The position numbers were made by a program, and so were the translations under genes. 5,785 nucleotides of DNA from Nitrososphaerota archaeon (lineage in GTDB: Archaea > Thermoproteota > Nitrososphaeria > Nitrososphaerales > Nitrosopumilaceae): the NCBI GenBank assembly GCA_018263495.1, contig JAANXC010000005.1, positions 1 to 5,785 on the forward strand, given 5' to 3'. This document shows, piece by piece, positions 1 to 5,785 of the stretch (within the stretch, counting starts at the first letter, position 1; each line of letters opens with the position of its first letter). The notes beneath the pieces were generated by a model. The model saw only the letters and a list, made by a program, of their open reading frames with translations, was not told the DNA's origin and made no database searches.

Positions 1-600
1 AAAGTCTAGTTTGTCATTTTGTTTTAGCATAAATGCAAGATCATGTTCATCATCAATATCAAGCATCATTCTACGAATTAGGGCAATCGATATGTTCTCA
101 GTTTTTGTTCTTGCGGCATCCATCTGAAATGTATAACTACCCATATCATAATTCGTCTTCATTATGTCAGCAGGACATCTAACTAGTGCATTTGTTCCGT
201 TAAATTGCCTAGATGGAACAATAATTACAGAGTTTTTAGACTTGACAAAACCTAACAAGTTATCTATATCGGAAGACGTCATTATGGGTATATCCTGTGG
301 AAAGATAACTGAACAATCAAATTTCTTATCTGAAATATACTGATCGGCTAAACTGACAGCGTCATTAACGCCAGATTCGTTATCAAAAATCTCTATGGCA
401 TCAAATTGTCTACCAATCTTTAATGCTGTCTCATCCTTTGACACAAGAACTATTTTGTTAACAAGTTTGCAGTTATTTACAGTCTTAAGAACTTCTTGCA
501 ACATTAGATTGCATATATTTTCCTTTACTGCTTGCTGTAAGTTTAATCTTTTTTTAGCCTTAGAAAATGTCTTAACCGGAATTATCGCTGAAATTTTCAA
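1..600 (-). CDS. cofC: 2-phospho-L-lactate guanylyltransferase CofC (3' end beyond window)
   Basis: CofC couples GTP to 2-phospho-L-lactate (in some lineages phosphoenolpyruvate or 3-phosphoglycerate) to give the activated donor used by CofD in coenzyme F420 synthesis; it is a cytoplasmic nucleotidyltransferase with a MobA-like fold. Reading the minus strand from TTG at 600-598 gives 200 codons open to the window edge. Visible family landmarks are the N-terminal IIPVKTFSKAKKRLN (residues 6-20), FPQDIPIM (100-107, usually DLP in the family), PSRQFNGTNAL (129-139, usually GGTNAL), the YDMGSYTFQMDAA segment (151-163) and LDIDDEHDL (180-188). CofC is usually about 210-230 residues, so only a short C-terminus should be missing. 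The TTG start is chosen because an in-frame TAA lies 7 codons upstream, the homology begins at once, and the start sits one base after the cofD stop. No Shine-Dalgarno sequence precedes it, suggesting translation coupled to cofD. The family call is firm; the exact substrate is not visible. Confidence 0.94.
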   Translation of the reverse strand, partial: MKISAIIPVKTFSKAKKRLNLQQAVKENICNLMLQEVLKTVNNCKLVNKIVLVSKDETALKIGRQFDAIEIFDNESGVNDAVSLADQYISDKKFDCSVIFPQDIPIMTSSDIDNLLGFVKSKNSVIIVPSRQFNGTNALVRCPADIMKTNYDMGSYTFQMDAARTKTENISIALIRRMMLDIDDEHDLAFMLKQNDKLDF

Positions 601-601
601 C

Positions 602-1522
602 TCAATGATAAAATTGTTTTAAAATGGATGCCGCGAGTGCATCTTCGGATTGTTTGTTTGTCATTTTAATTTTTGTGTCATGCACATTTATGTTCAATGA
701 CTCAATTTTTTTTGTTAGCATACGATCTTTAGTATCGATAATTATGTTGGAACAAACATCTGCATACATCTTTGCAACGCCCAATGCTGAAACTTCAATT
801 CCAGCCGCCTCCATGTATTTTCCGGTGGGTCCGCTAATGGCAGAACTTCCAATTATAGGACTTACAGCCACCACTTTGTTTTTCTTTTTTGTCAACTCTT
901 TTCGTATGCCCTTGATTGCTAACATTGGACCTATACTGGTGAGAGGATTGCCTGGAGCAATAACTATAAGATTAGAATCATGAATTGCGTTCATAGCATC
1001 TGGGTTTGGGCGAACCTTCTCTGCGCCTTGATATTCAATTCCTTTTACTTCATCCAATCCTCTATGCTTAACCCAAAACTCTTGAAGGTGCATGTCACCC
1101 TTATCTGTTATAATTCTAGTTTCTATCGTATTATCAGTAACTGGCAGTACTTTAATTTCAATTGAAAATTTTTCACACATCCATTTTGTAATGTAGCTCA
1201 AACTCTTACCGTTTTTTAGCATATTAGTTCTGGTAAGATGAGTGGCAGTATCCCTATCACCTATCCTAAACCATGTCTCTTCTCCAAAAATTTCCATCTG
1301 TCGTAAAAATCCAAATGTATCTTTCTTAATTCCCCATCCTTTATCATGGTCCAGTAAATCAGCTAGTCCATAAGTAATGGTATCAATGTCTGGGCAGATA
1401 TACATCCCATAAAGCCAATAATTATCCCCTACATTAGTAACCACGTTAATATCGGTTCTTTGGGAAGCAAATCCCCTCACCATCTTAACTGAGCCGGAGC
1501 CACCGGCAAGTATTGTAATCAA
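602..1522 (-). CDS. cofD: 2-phospho-L-lactate transferase CofD (F420-0 synthesis)
   Basis: CofD transfers the phospholactyl group from the CofC product (lactyl-2-diphospho-5'-guanosine) to the deazaflavin Fo, yielding F420-0, a cytoplasmic step of coenzyme F420 synthesis. The 306-residue product is full length for the family. Landmarks are ILAGGSGSVKMVRG (4-17), TNVGDNYWLYGMYICPDID (29-47) with the acidic residues expected at the metal and Fo site, GWGIKKDTF (62-70), RIGDRDTATHLTRT (86-99), PVTDNTIETRI (127-137), LQEFWV (146-151), IAPGNPLTSIGPMLAI (188-203) and VSPIIGSSAISGPTGK (220-235). The start is TTG at 1522-1520: the glycine-rich motif begins within four residues, and AGGAG lies 6 bases upstream. 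The gene is followed after one base by cofC in the same direction, so the two form an operon that makes consecutive F420 enzymes. Nothing is truncated or unusual in the core motifs. Confidence 0.97.
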   Translation of the reverse strand: MITILAGGSGSVKMVRGFASQRTDINVVTNVGDNYWLYGMYICPDIDTITYGLADLLDHDKGWGIKKDTFGFLRQMEIFGEETWFRIGDRDTATHLTRTNMLKNGKSLSYITKWMCEKFSIEIKVLPVTDNTIETRIITDKGDMHLQEFWVKHRGLDEVKGIEYQGAEKVRPNPDAMNAIHDSNLIVIAPGNPLTSIGPMLAIKGIRKELTKKKNKVVAVSPIIGSSAISGPTGKYMEAAGIEVSALGVAKMYADVCSNIIIDTKDRMLTKKIESLNINVHDTKIKMTNKQSEDALAASILKQFYH

Positions 1523-1528
1523 TTTTTT

Positions 1529-1533
1529 CTCCT
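1529..1533 (-). promoter_or_regulatory. Shine-Dalgarno sequence of cofD
   Basis: The minus strand reads AGGAG, then six bases (AAAAAA), then the TTG start of cofD. This spacing is suitable for 16S rRNA pairing and is the reason the TTG codon is taken as the start. The downstream cofC and the other starts in this window lack such a site. Confidence 0.8.
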
Positions 1534-1601
1534 AGAACCATTTAGCAAAGTAAGACTTCCAATATTACTTTATCATTTTTATGGTAATTTTTTGGGTAAA
1601 A

Positions 1602-1610
1602 TTAATTAAA
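1602..1610 (+). promoter_or_regulatory. Possible archaeal TATA box for the surface-protein gene
   Basis: The plus strand reads TTAATTAAA, centred about 25 bases before the GTG at 1631. Archaeal TATA boxes sit about 26 bases before the transcription start, so the transcript could begin at or next to the start codon (leaderless). That fits the absence of a Shine-Dalgarno sequence before this gene. The spacer 1523-1630 must also hold the divergent cofD promoter; A/T-rich candidates exist there on the minus strand around 1559-1584, but I cannot choose among them. In such A+T-rich DNA these boxes are weak evidence. Confidence 0.35.
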
Positions 1611-1630
1611 GATATAGCAAGTGAAAGTTA

Positions 1631-2920
1631 GTGCAAAGGAAAATTCTAGTAATTATAGCGTTTTTGTCCATTTTTATTGCTATTGGAAGCATTTCACCTG
1701 TTTTAGCATCATCTCAACTGGAAGTTACTATTGACCCTAACTCAGATACTGCAATTGCTAAGATGACATACCAAAGGTCAGTTAACATAGATTATTCGGA
1801 TGGCGGAAAACTAGCTGAAACGATGTATGGAGTAAATAATCAAATTATATTTTCTGCCGATTCATCAAACCCTAGCGTACAATCATTGATTTCAAAGATA
1901 AATTCGTACATACTTTCACAAGGTAGCATAGCTCAGATTACTGACCTTACTGTAGAATACAACTCATTAATGACTGGAAGAACTTCAAGCATGTCGGTAG
2001 ATTATACTATCGTACTACATCCTACAATTAACAATTTTGTGATTAAAGCTGGTTCCGGAAATGATCCAACTCTTTTGGATGTAGACTGGAGAGGGTTTGG
2101 TGTCGTTGGACCTGTTGTAATAAGTACACCCGCATACGGTGACGTTGAAATCAACATGCCAATCTCAACCTTTGAAAGATTCACACCATCATTGGCTTTA
2201 TCACTTAAGGCCAGTGATGCTGGAGAACTTCTTTCTACCAGACTAATGGACGGAGATGAAATAAAAGCACAGCCAATTGGAAACTGGCACTTTTTGTTTG
2301 ATCCAACTGGAATAGGTGCAGATGCTTCACAATATGGATTTCAAACAGGTTCTGTAATTTCGTCCTTTACAATGGGAGAAAGCAGTCTTCGAGAGGGATT
2401 GATAAGAGAACAAGTAAACGAATCTGCGTTTAGTTCTGATAAAGTATACCGAATAACATCTTACGAGTCATCTGGTAATGCAAGTATCGACATAATTGGA
2501 TTTGCAAACAGAGATACATTAGACAATTCAGAAATTTTTGGTGTAACACCAAATGCACCTGAAGGTTATGCGTCAACATCATCTGGAGAATTTCCAGCAT
2601 TTATTCTCTATGGAATGGCTGGTATGGCAGCACTAGGTGGTGTTGCAATGATGTTTCTGAGTAAAAGAAAACTAGCAAAAGAGAAAGGACATTATCAACA
2701 AACTGGTATTGACCCATCACAACTCACTGGCGTACAGACAAGTGCAAGTTCAGGCGGATACCAAACTGTCCGAGGAGAAGCACAAGTAACAGGTTTGGAA
2801 GATTATAATCAACACAGAAGTTACTACGATGAAGAAAAACCACAGGTTGAAGAAAAGACTGAAGACAAACCATCAAGTAAAGGTGGTGCAATGCCAAAAG
2901 GTTTTGAGCCAAAAGAATAA
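1631..2920 (+). CDS. Secreted, single-pass membrane-anchored protein of unknown function
   Basis: I do not recognise a named family. The 429-residue product starts with a Sec-type signal peptide: MQRK, a hydrophobic stretch at about 5-23, then VLA before residue 27 as the likely cleavage site. Residues 27-320 form a predominantly polar, beta-rich-looking region predicted to be outside the cell, with N-X-S sites at N263 and N283. A transmembrane helix follows at about 321-343 (FPAFILYGMAGMAALGGVAM), then KRKLAK as a positive-inside anchor, then a roughly 80-residue cytoplasmic tail rich in Q, S, Y and finally K/E (EEKPQVEEKTEDKPSSK, ending MPKGFEPKE). The start is GTG at 1631; the signal peptide begins directly after it and no Shine-Dalgarno sequence is seen. 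The gene is divergent from cofD and convergent with the RNase P RNA gene, which touches its stop codon, so it is probably monocistronic. Lineage-restricted surface proteins of this layout are common in thaumarchaea; a role in envelope structure or sensing would be a guess. Confidence 0.87.
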   Translation: MQRKILVIIAFLSIFIAIGSISPVLASSQLEVTIDPNSDTAIAKMTYQRSVNIDYSDGGKLAETMYGVNNQIIFSADSSNPSVQSLISKINSYILSQGSIAQITDLTVEYNSLMTGRTSSMSVDYTIVLHPTINNFVIKAGSGNDPTLLDVDWRGFGVVGPVVISTPAYGDVEINMPISTFERFTPSLALSLKASDAGELLSTRLMDGDEIKAQPIGNWHFLFDPTGIGADASQYGFQTGSVISSFTMGESSLREGLIREQVNESAFSSDKVYRITSYESSGNASIDIIGFANRDTLDNSEIFGVTPNAPEGYASTSSGEFPAFILYGMAGMAALGGVAMMFLSKRKLAKEKGHYQQTGIDPSQLTGVQTSASSGGYQTVRGEAQVTGLEDYNQHRSYYDEEKPQVEEKTEDKPSSKGGAMPKGFEPKE

Positions 2921-3206
2921 GTGAGTGCTGGCCGTAACCCTCCTTCTGTTTTAACGATATTTCGCTTTGCGGCCTACCTGAACCTAGTACAGGAACATAC
3001 GGTTCGTTTTGGCCTTGCTTCGTGCGGGACAGATTTTCATTCCGTCTCTGGAAACCTCAGGCAGTACCATCACTGTACACTCCAGATGGGATTTTTTTCT
3101 GTTCTGTTGCCAGCCATCTCTGACTATCCATCTACAGATCACACATCCTGTATGAAGGGAGGAGTTTCCTCTGCCGTAGCAGCGTGTCGTCCACCAGCTC
3201 ACACTT
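2919..3206 (-). ncRNA. rnpB: RNase P RNA, archaeal type (A-like)
   Basis: This is the catalytic RNA that, with archaeal Rpp proteins, removes 5' leaders from pre-tRNAs. Reading the minus strand, the ends form P1: AAGUGUGAGCUGG (3206-3194) against CCAGCACUCACUU (2931-2919), 11 of 13 positions paired. P2 is GACGA (3191-3187) with UCGUU (2957-2953). P3 is a small CUGC-UACG-GCAG hairpin (3182-3171). CR-I reads AGAGGAAACUCC (3172-3161). P4 pairs AAC(U)CCUCC (3166-3158) with GGAGGGUU (2943-2936), keeping the bulged U. GCAACAGAACAGAAA (about 3111-3097) matches the CR-II/III core. GCAAGGCCAAAACG (3018-3005) followed by GAACC...GGUUC and AGGUAGGCCGC (2979-2969) matches the P15/P16 and L15 region, including the GGU that contacts the tRNA 3' CCA. 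About 288 nt is a normal archaeal size. The exact ends are inferred from P1. An open frame on the plus strand here is a coincidence. Confidence 0.95.
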
Positions 3207-3208
3207 GG

Positions 3209-3217
3209 TTATATTAA
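3209..3217 (-). promoter_or_regulatory. TATA-like box just upstream of the RNase P RNA gene
   Basis: The minus strand reads TTAATATAA only a few bases before the inferred RNA 5' end at 3206. A TATA box centred at 3213 would normally start transcription near 3187, inside P2, and would lose the 5' strand of P1. It is therefore either a chance A/T stretch, a promoter with unusual spacing, or a sign that the RNA is made from an upstream start, possibly by read-through from the permease gene. Confidence 0.25.
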
Positions 3218-3238
3218 TTCAGTTCAGTAATTTCAACA

Positions 3239-5605
3239 TTACTGGGATTTTGATTCAAAATACTCTTCGTCGTATCTTCCAATCTTCTGCTTGGATTTTA
3301 CGAAGGATATTCCTGCTAAAATCTCGATGTAAATACGATATAGTATCTTATTCTCTTTGATTATTTGCAATAATACATTGAAAAATGATCTAGTATGAAA
3401 TTCTGAGAACATATGATTGCGTACTATGAATACTGTCTTTTTTGATTTATCTGCTAGCTCTAATGCCTTTGGGCTGAATGCTGCATCAGCTTGATTTCCA
3501 GCGCCTAAAATTAGAGTGCCGTTCTTTGTTTTGTTATAGCTCTTCAAAAGTTCAGATGATATTAGCATGTTTTTTGTTTTTGGGTACACCTTTTCAAATT
3601 GTATTTTTTTCATGTCTAGATCAAACATAACCTCATTAATTTTGTTAACAATTTCGACTTCAGTCTGTGGTGATTGTGTTACTCCACGAATTACTCTTAT
3701 CTTACTTTTGGAATCAGCTGAAATTGCATGTGCGACTTCAAGTCCAAGGTTTGAGTGGCGTCCCACATCATATGAAACAATGAGGTTTGACATATCCTTG
3801 TCAAAGTCTTTTCCTGGTACTACTCCAATTATATCGCAAGTAGATAACGATAATAATTTTCTATTATGCCGTAAAAAGGAGAAATCAACTATCATAGTAT
3901 TAATTCCCTCATCTTCAGCCGTAGCTAATATGGCCTCGGTAGGATCATGGGAAAGCCTGACAAGATATCTATGTCGTATTGAATGTGAAATTGATTTCTT
4001 GAGTTCATCAAATACACCAATTCCGGTCTCGCCAGATTTGTTTGCATAAGATAATGGGGTTTGTTTTGGTACAGTTATGACACTAAGAAAAGATACTTCG
4101 CCATCCTTTTGATCAGCAATTGCCGCTGCAATCTTGGCAAGTTTAGTAGATGTATTCTTGGAAAATACTACTAAAATCCTATATTCCTTTCTTTCTGAAG
4201 GTTCTTGGTTGAATACAAGTGGCGCGGTAGCTTGCTTCTCTCTTTTTGATGTGTACAATCTGTAAATCAAAAAGCCTACTCCTATCCAAACAATAGCGAT
4301 TGCCCAGCTAAGTGGTTGGGCAAACAGCAAGTAAATGGCAAGGATAGAAACAACGGCAAAACCAATAGCTGGAACTACAGGAAAGAATGGAGTCTTAAAA
4401 CCATACTTTAATTTTTTTTCTTTAGCCATTCTTCGAATTGTAATACAGGCTACGTTAACTTGGGCAAACAAAAATAAGAACATAACACTTGCTGCAAGCG
4501 CAATCATTGTTAGATCAAATAACATTGCGAGTGTGATCATAACGACGGCAGAGCATATTGTAGACACAAAAGGCGTTCGATATTTAGGATGTAATCTACT
4601 AAACACTGGAGGTAAATCGTGATTTCTTCCCATTGCAAAGGAAACACGGCTTGCGGCAAATGTTGTTGCGTTTAATGCAGCCAATGTTGACACAAACCCA
4701 CCTGCCAGTACAATTAGTGCACCAAATGGAAGATAGTATTCAGCAGCTTCAATTATTCCGAGCTCACCATAATCTCCAATAAACTCCCATGCAGGCTGTC
4801 CAAGTTGCAAAGGATCAAGTCCACCAATAAAGACAAAAGCAAAAAGAACGTAAACAGAAACTACTATTCCCAAGGAGACAAGAATAGCTTTAGGAATATT
4901 CTTCCTCGGTTTTTTAATCTCATCCCCTGCCTGTGCAATAATTTCATAGCCCTCAAATGCTATGAATGTAATACCCATTGCCAATATAAGACCGGATGTA
5001 CCGTTAGGAAAGAAATCTCGAAAATTAGTTGGCCAGTTTGGATTCGTAAACGTCATAGCCACAAGAGCAGCTATAACCAAAGCAGCAATGATTCCTAATT
5101 GTGTAAAAGTGATTGCACTGCCTACTTTTCCTGTATGTGAAGAACCTCTAATGTTGACTATGGTAAATATGATAATTGCAATTATAGCAAACAACTTTTC
5201 AAGAGGAATTCCAAATGTATCGTCAATTATTTCTGCAGACTTTAACAAATGCCCAAAAAATGTTCCAAACGCAACTGCATATAGACTGCCTGCTATAGTA
5301 TGCGCAAACCATGCCATCCAACCACTTAGATATGAATTCGGTCTGGGTAGTCCCTCTCTTACCCACTTGTATCCCCCACCAGTTGCGGGCAAGGCAGATC
5401 CTAGTTCAGCATAAGTTAATGCAGTAAAGAGAGTAATAACTCCATTAAGAAGAAATGCGACTATCAACGCAGGACCTGCGGCAGATATGCCGGGTCCTAC
5501 TAGCACGAATATGGCTCCGCCAATCATTGATGCAACGCCAATCATTATTGCCTGTGAAAGGGAAAGGCTTCGAACAAGTCCACTTGAGTTAGTCTCCGCG
5601 CTCAT
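3239..5605 (-). CDS. APC-superfamily amino-acid permease fused to two USP-like domains
   Basis: A 788-residue membrane transporter for amino acids or related amines; the substrate cannot be read from the sequence. Residues 10-452 hold about 12 hydrophobic helices with APC landmarks: GVASMIGGAIFV in TM1 (23-34), TALTYAELGSALPATGG (61-77), the broken-TM6 motif AFEGYE (216-221) followed by GDEIKKPRKNIPKAI (227-241), and ASRVSFAMGRNHDLPPVFSRLHPKYRTP (318-345). Two cytoplasmic alpha/beta domains resembling universal stress proteins follow: about 474-600 (YRILVVFSKNTSTKLA, ...DPTEAILATAEDEGINTMIVDF) and about 606-730 (NLIVSYDV..., TLILGAGNQADAAF...KKTVFIVRN). A further tail (731-788) has an amphipathic or hydrophobic stretch. 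Neither USP-like domain shows the usual G-2X-G-9X-G(S/T) nucleotide-binding motif. APC transporters with C-terminal USP domains are known in archaea and bacteria. The ATG at 5605 directly precedes a normal APC N-terminus; no Shine-Dalgarno sequence is seen. Its stop lies about 32 bases before the RNase P RNA gene on the same strand. Confidence 0.93.
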   Translation of the reverse strand: MSAETNSSGLVRSLSLSQAIMIGVASMIGGAIFVLVGPGISAAGPALIVAFLLNGVITLFTALTYAELGSALPATGGGYKWVREGLPRPNSYLSGWMAWFAHTIAGSLYAVAFGTFFGHLLKSAEIIDDTFGIPLEKLFAIIAIIIFTIVNIRGSSHTGKVGSAITFTQLGIIAALVIAALVAMTFTNPNWPTNFRDFFPNGTSGLILAMGITFIAFEGYEIIAQAGDEIKKPRKNIPKAILVSLGIVVSVYVLFAFVFIGGLDPLQLGQPAWEFIGDYGELGIIEAAEYYLPFGALIVLAGGFVSTLAALNATTFAASRVSFAMGRNHDLPPVFSRLHPKYRTPFVSTICSAVVMITLAMLFDLTMIALAASVMFLFLFAQVNVACITIRRMAKEKKLKYGFKTPFFPVVPAIGFAVVSILAIYLLFAQPLSWAIAIVWIGVGFLIYRLYTSKREKQATAPLVFNQEPSERKEYRILVVFSKNTSTKLAKIAAAIADQKDGEVSFLSVITVPKQTPLSYANKSGETGIGVFDELKKSISHSIRHRYLVRLSHDPTEAILATAEDEGINTMIVDFSFLRHNRKLLSLSTCDIIGVVPGKDFDKDMSNLIVSYDVGRHSNLGLEVAHAISADSKSKIRVIRGVTQSPQTEVEIVNKINEVMFDLDMKKIQFEKVYPKTKNMLISSELLKSYNKTKNGTLILGAGNQADAAFSPKALELADKSKKTVFIVRNHMFSEFHTRSFFNVLLQIIKENKILYRIYIEILAGISFVKSKQKIGRYDEEYFESKSQ

Positions 5606-5630
5606 ATCGAACCGTCTGAGATTATACTTG

Positions 5631-5637
5631 AATAAAT
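5631..5637 (-). promoter_or_regulatory. Possible TATA box of the permease gene
   Basis: The minus strand reads ATTTATT, centred about 29 bases before the permease ATG at 5605. That would place transcription start at or just before the start codon, giving a leaderless or very short-leader mRNA, in line with the lack of a Shine-Dalgarno sequence. A second A/T stretch, AAGTATAA (5630-5623), lies too close to the ATG to be the box for a full-length message. The 60-bp spacer 5606-5665 holds nothing else I can identify. Confidence 0.35.
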
Positions 5638-5665
5638 CTGTAATTGTTAGTAAAATTGATCAACA

Positions 5666-5785
5666 TTACGTAAACTGAGCATTAGCAAGCCCATACTCGT
5701 GACAAATTTCAAGAATCTCAGACTCTGACTGGGCTTTTGAGTAATCCTGAAGGAGGTTTTTGTTTAGTTCGAAAAATGTGTTACC
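5666..5785 (-). CDS. C-terminal end of an unrecognised protein (5' end beyond window)
   Basis: The minus strand from the window edge is open for 39 codons and ends with TAA at 5668-5666. The translated tail (FFELNKNLLQDYSKAQ, then SESEILEICHEYGLANAQFT) is polar and probably helical, and has no motif I recognise. The plus strand is interrupted by stops here, and the amino-acid composition looks like a normal soluble protein, so a real gene end is likelier than chance. It lies 60 bp upstream of the permease gene on the same strand. The permease appears to have its own promoter, but read-through is possible. No function can be assigned from this fragment. Confidence 0.6.
   Translation of the reverse strand, partial: GNTFFELNKNLLQDYSKAQSESEILEICHEYGLANAQFT

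Noticed and set aside
395..1165. Plus-strand open frames opposite cofC and cofD
   Set aside because: Both minus-strand genes carry unmistakable family motifs; the opposite frames overlap them fully and have no features of their own.
2591..2670. PEFG-CTERM-like sorting signal in the surface protein (EFPAF before a hydrophobic helix and KRK)
   Set aside because: The motif is EFPAF and not PEFG, and about 80 residues follow the helix, whereas sorting signals of this type end just after the basic cluster. It reads as an ordinary transmembrane anchor.
2984..3202. Minus-strand 72-codon open frame inside the RNase P RNA
   Set aside because: It lies on the RNA's own strand, crosses its helices and core motifs, and has no protein features; RNA structure explains the conservation better.
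2921..3217. Open frame on the plus strand directly after the surface-protein stop, readable as a 98-residue small protein
   Set aside because: The opposite strand is a well-supported RNase P RNA gene; the translation has no recognisable domain and an irregular composition, so the frame is a by-product of the RNA sequence.
3567..5414. Several plus-strand open frames of 95-160 codons opposite the permease
   Set aside because: They are antisense to a continuous, motif-rich permease frame, show no start signals or domains, and are expected shadows of its codons.
1..5785. CRISPR array, insertion sequence, tRNA, toxin-antitoxin or defence island
   Set aside because: Reading both strands I found no regularly spaced repeats, no terminal inverted repeats, no transposase or integrase motifs and no tRNA cloverleaf. 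Apart from the RNase P RNA, the window is explained by ordinary housekeeping, transport and surface genes.

Overview
The window reads as a piece of an archaeal chromosome, most likely from an ammonia-oxidising-type thaumarchaeon (Nitrososphaerota). The clues are A+T-rich DNA, frequent TTG and GTG starts, genes for coenzyme F420 biosynthesis, a compact archaeal-style RNase P RNA, and a single-pass surface protein of the kind common in that group. The lineage is an inference; no marker gene here settles it.

Left part (1-1522, minus strand): a tightly coupled cofD-cofC pair. CofC makes the activated phospholactyl-guanosine intermediate and CofD transfers it to the deazaflavin Fo, so the pair supplies the two central steps that turn Fo into F420-0. 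Both genes use TTG starts. cofD has a clear Shine-Dalgarno sequence, while cofC begins one base after the cofD stop and has none. The 3' end of cofC lies beyond the window.

Middle (1523-2920, plus strand): after a 108-bp divergent spacer comes a 429-residue protein of unknown function. It has a signal peptide, a large extracellular region, one transmembrane helix and a charged cytoplasmic tail.

2919-3206 (minus strand): although it could be read as a small protein gene, this stretch is the RNase P RNA gene. P1, P2, P3, P4 (with the conserved bulged U), the CR-II/III-like ACAGA core and the P15/L15 GGUAGG region can all be laid out by hand. Its 3' end meets the stop codon of the surface-protein gene tail to tail, and its 5' end lies about 32 bases after the stop of the upstream permease gene.

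Right part (3239-5605, minus strand): a 788-residue APC-superfamily amino-acid permease fused to two C-terminal domains resembling universal stress proteins, whose nucleotide-binding glycine motifs look degenerate. The last 120 bases hold the C-terminal 39 codons of an unrecognised minus-strand gene.

I do not see a new defence, mobile or CRISPR-like system. The items most worth checking are a compensated base-pair swap in the P4 core of RNase P RNA, the crowded placement of that RNA gene, and the permease-USP fusion.
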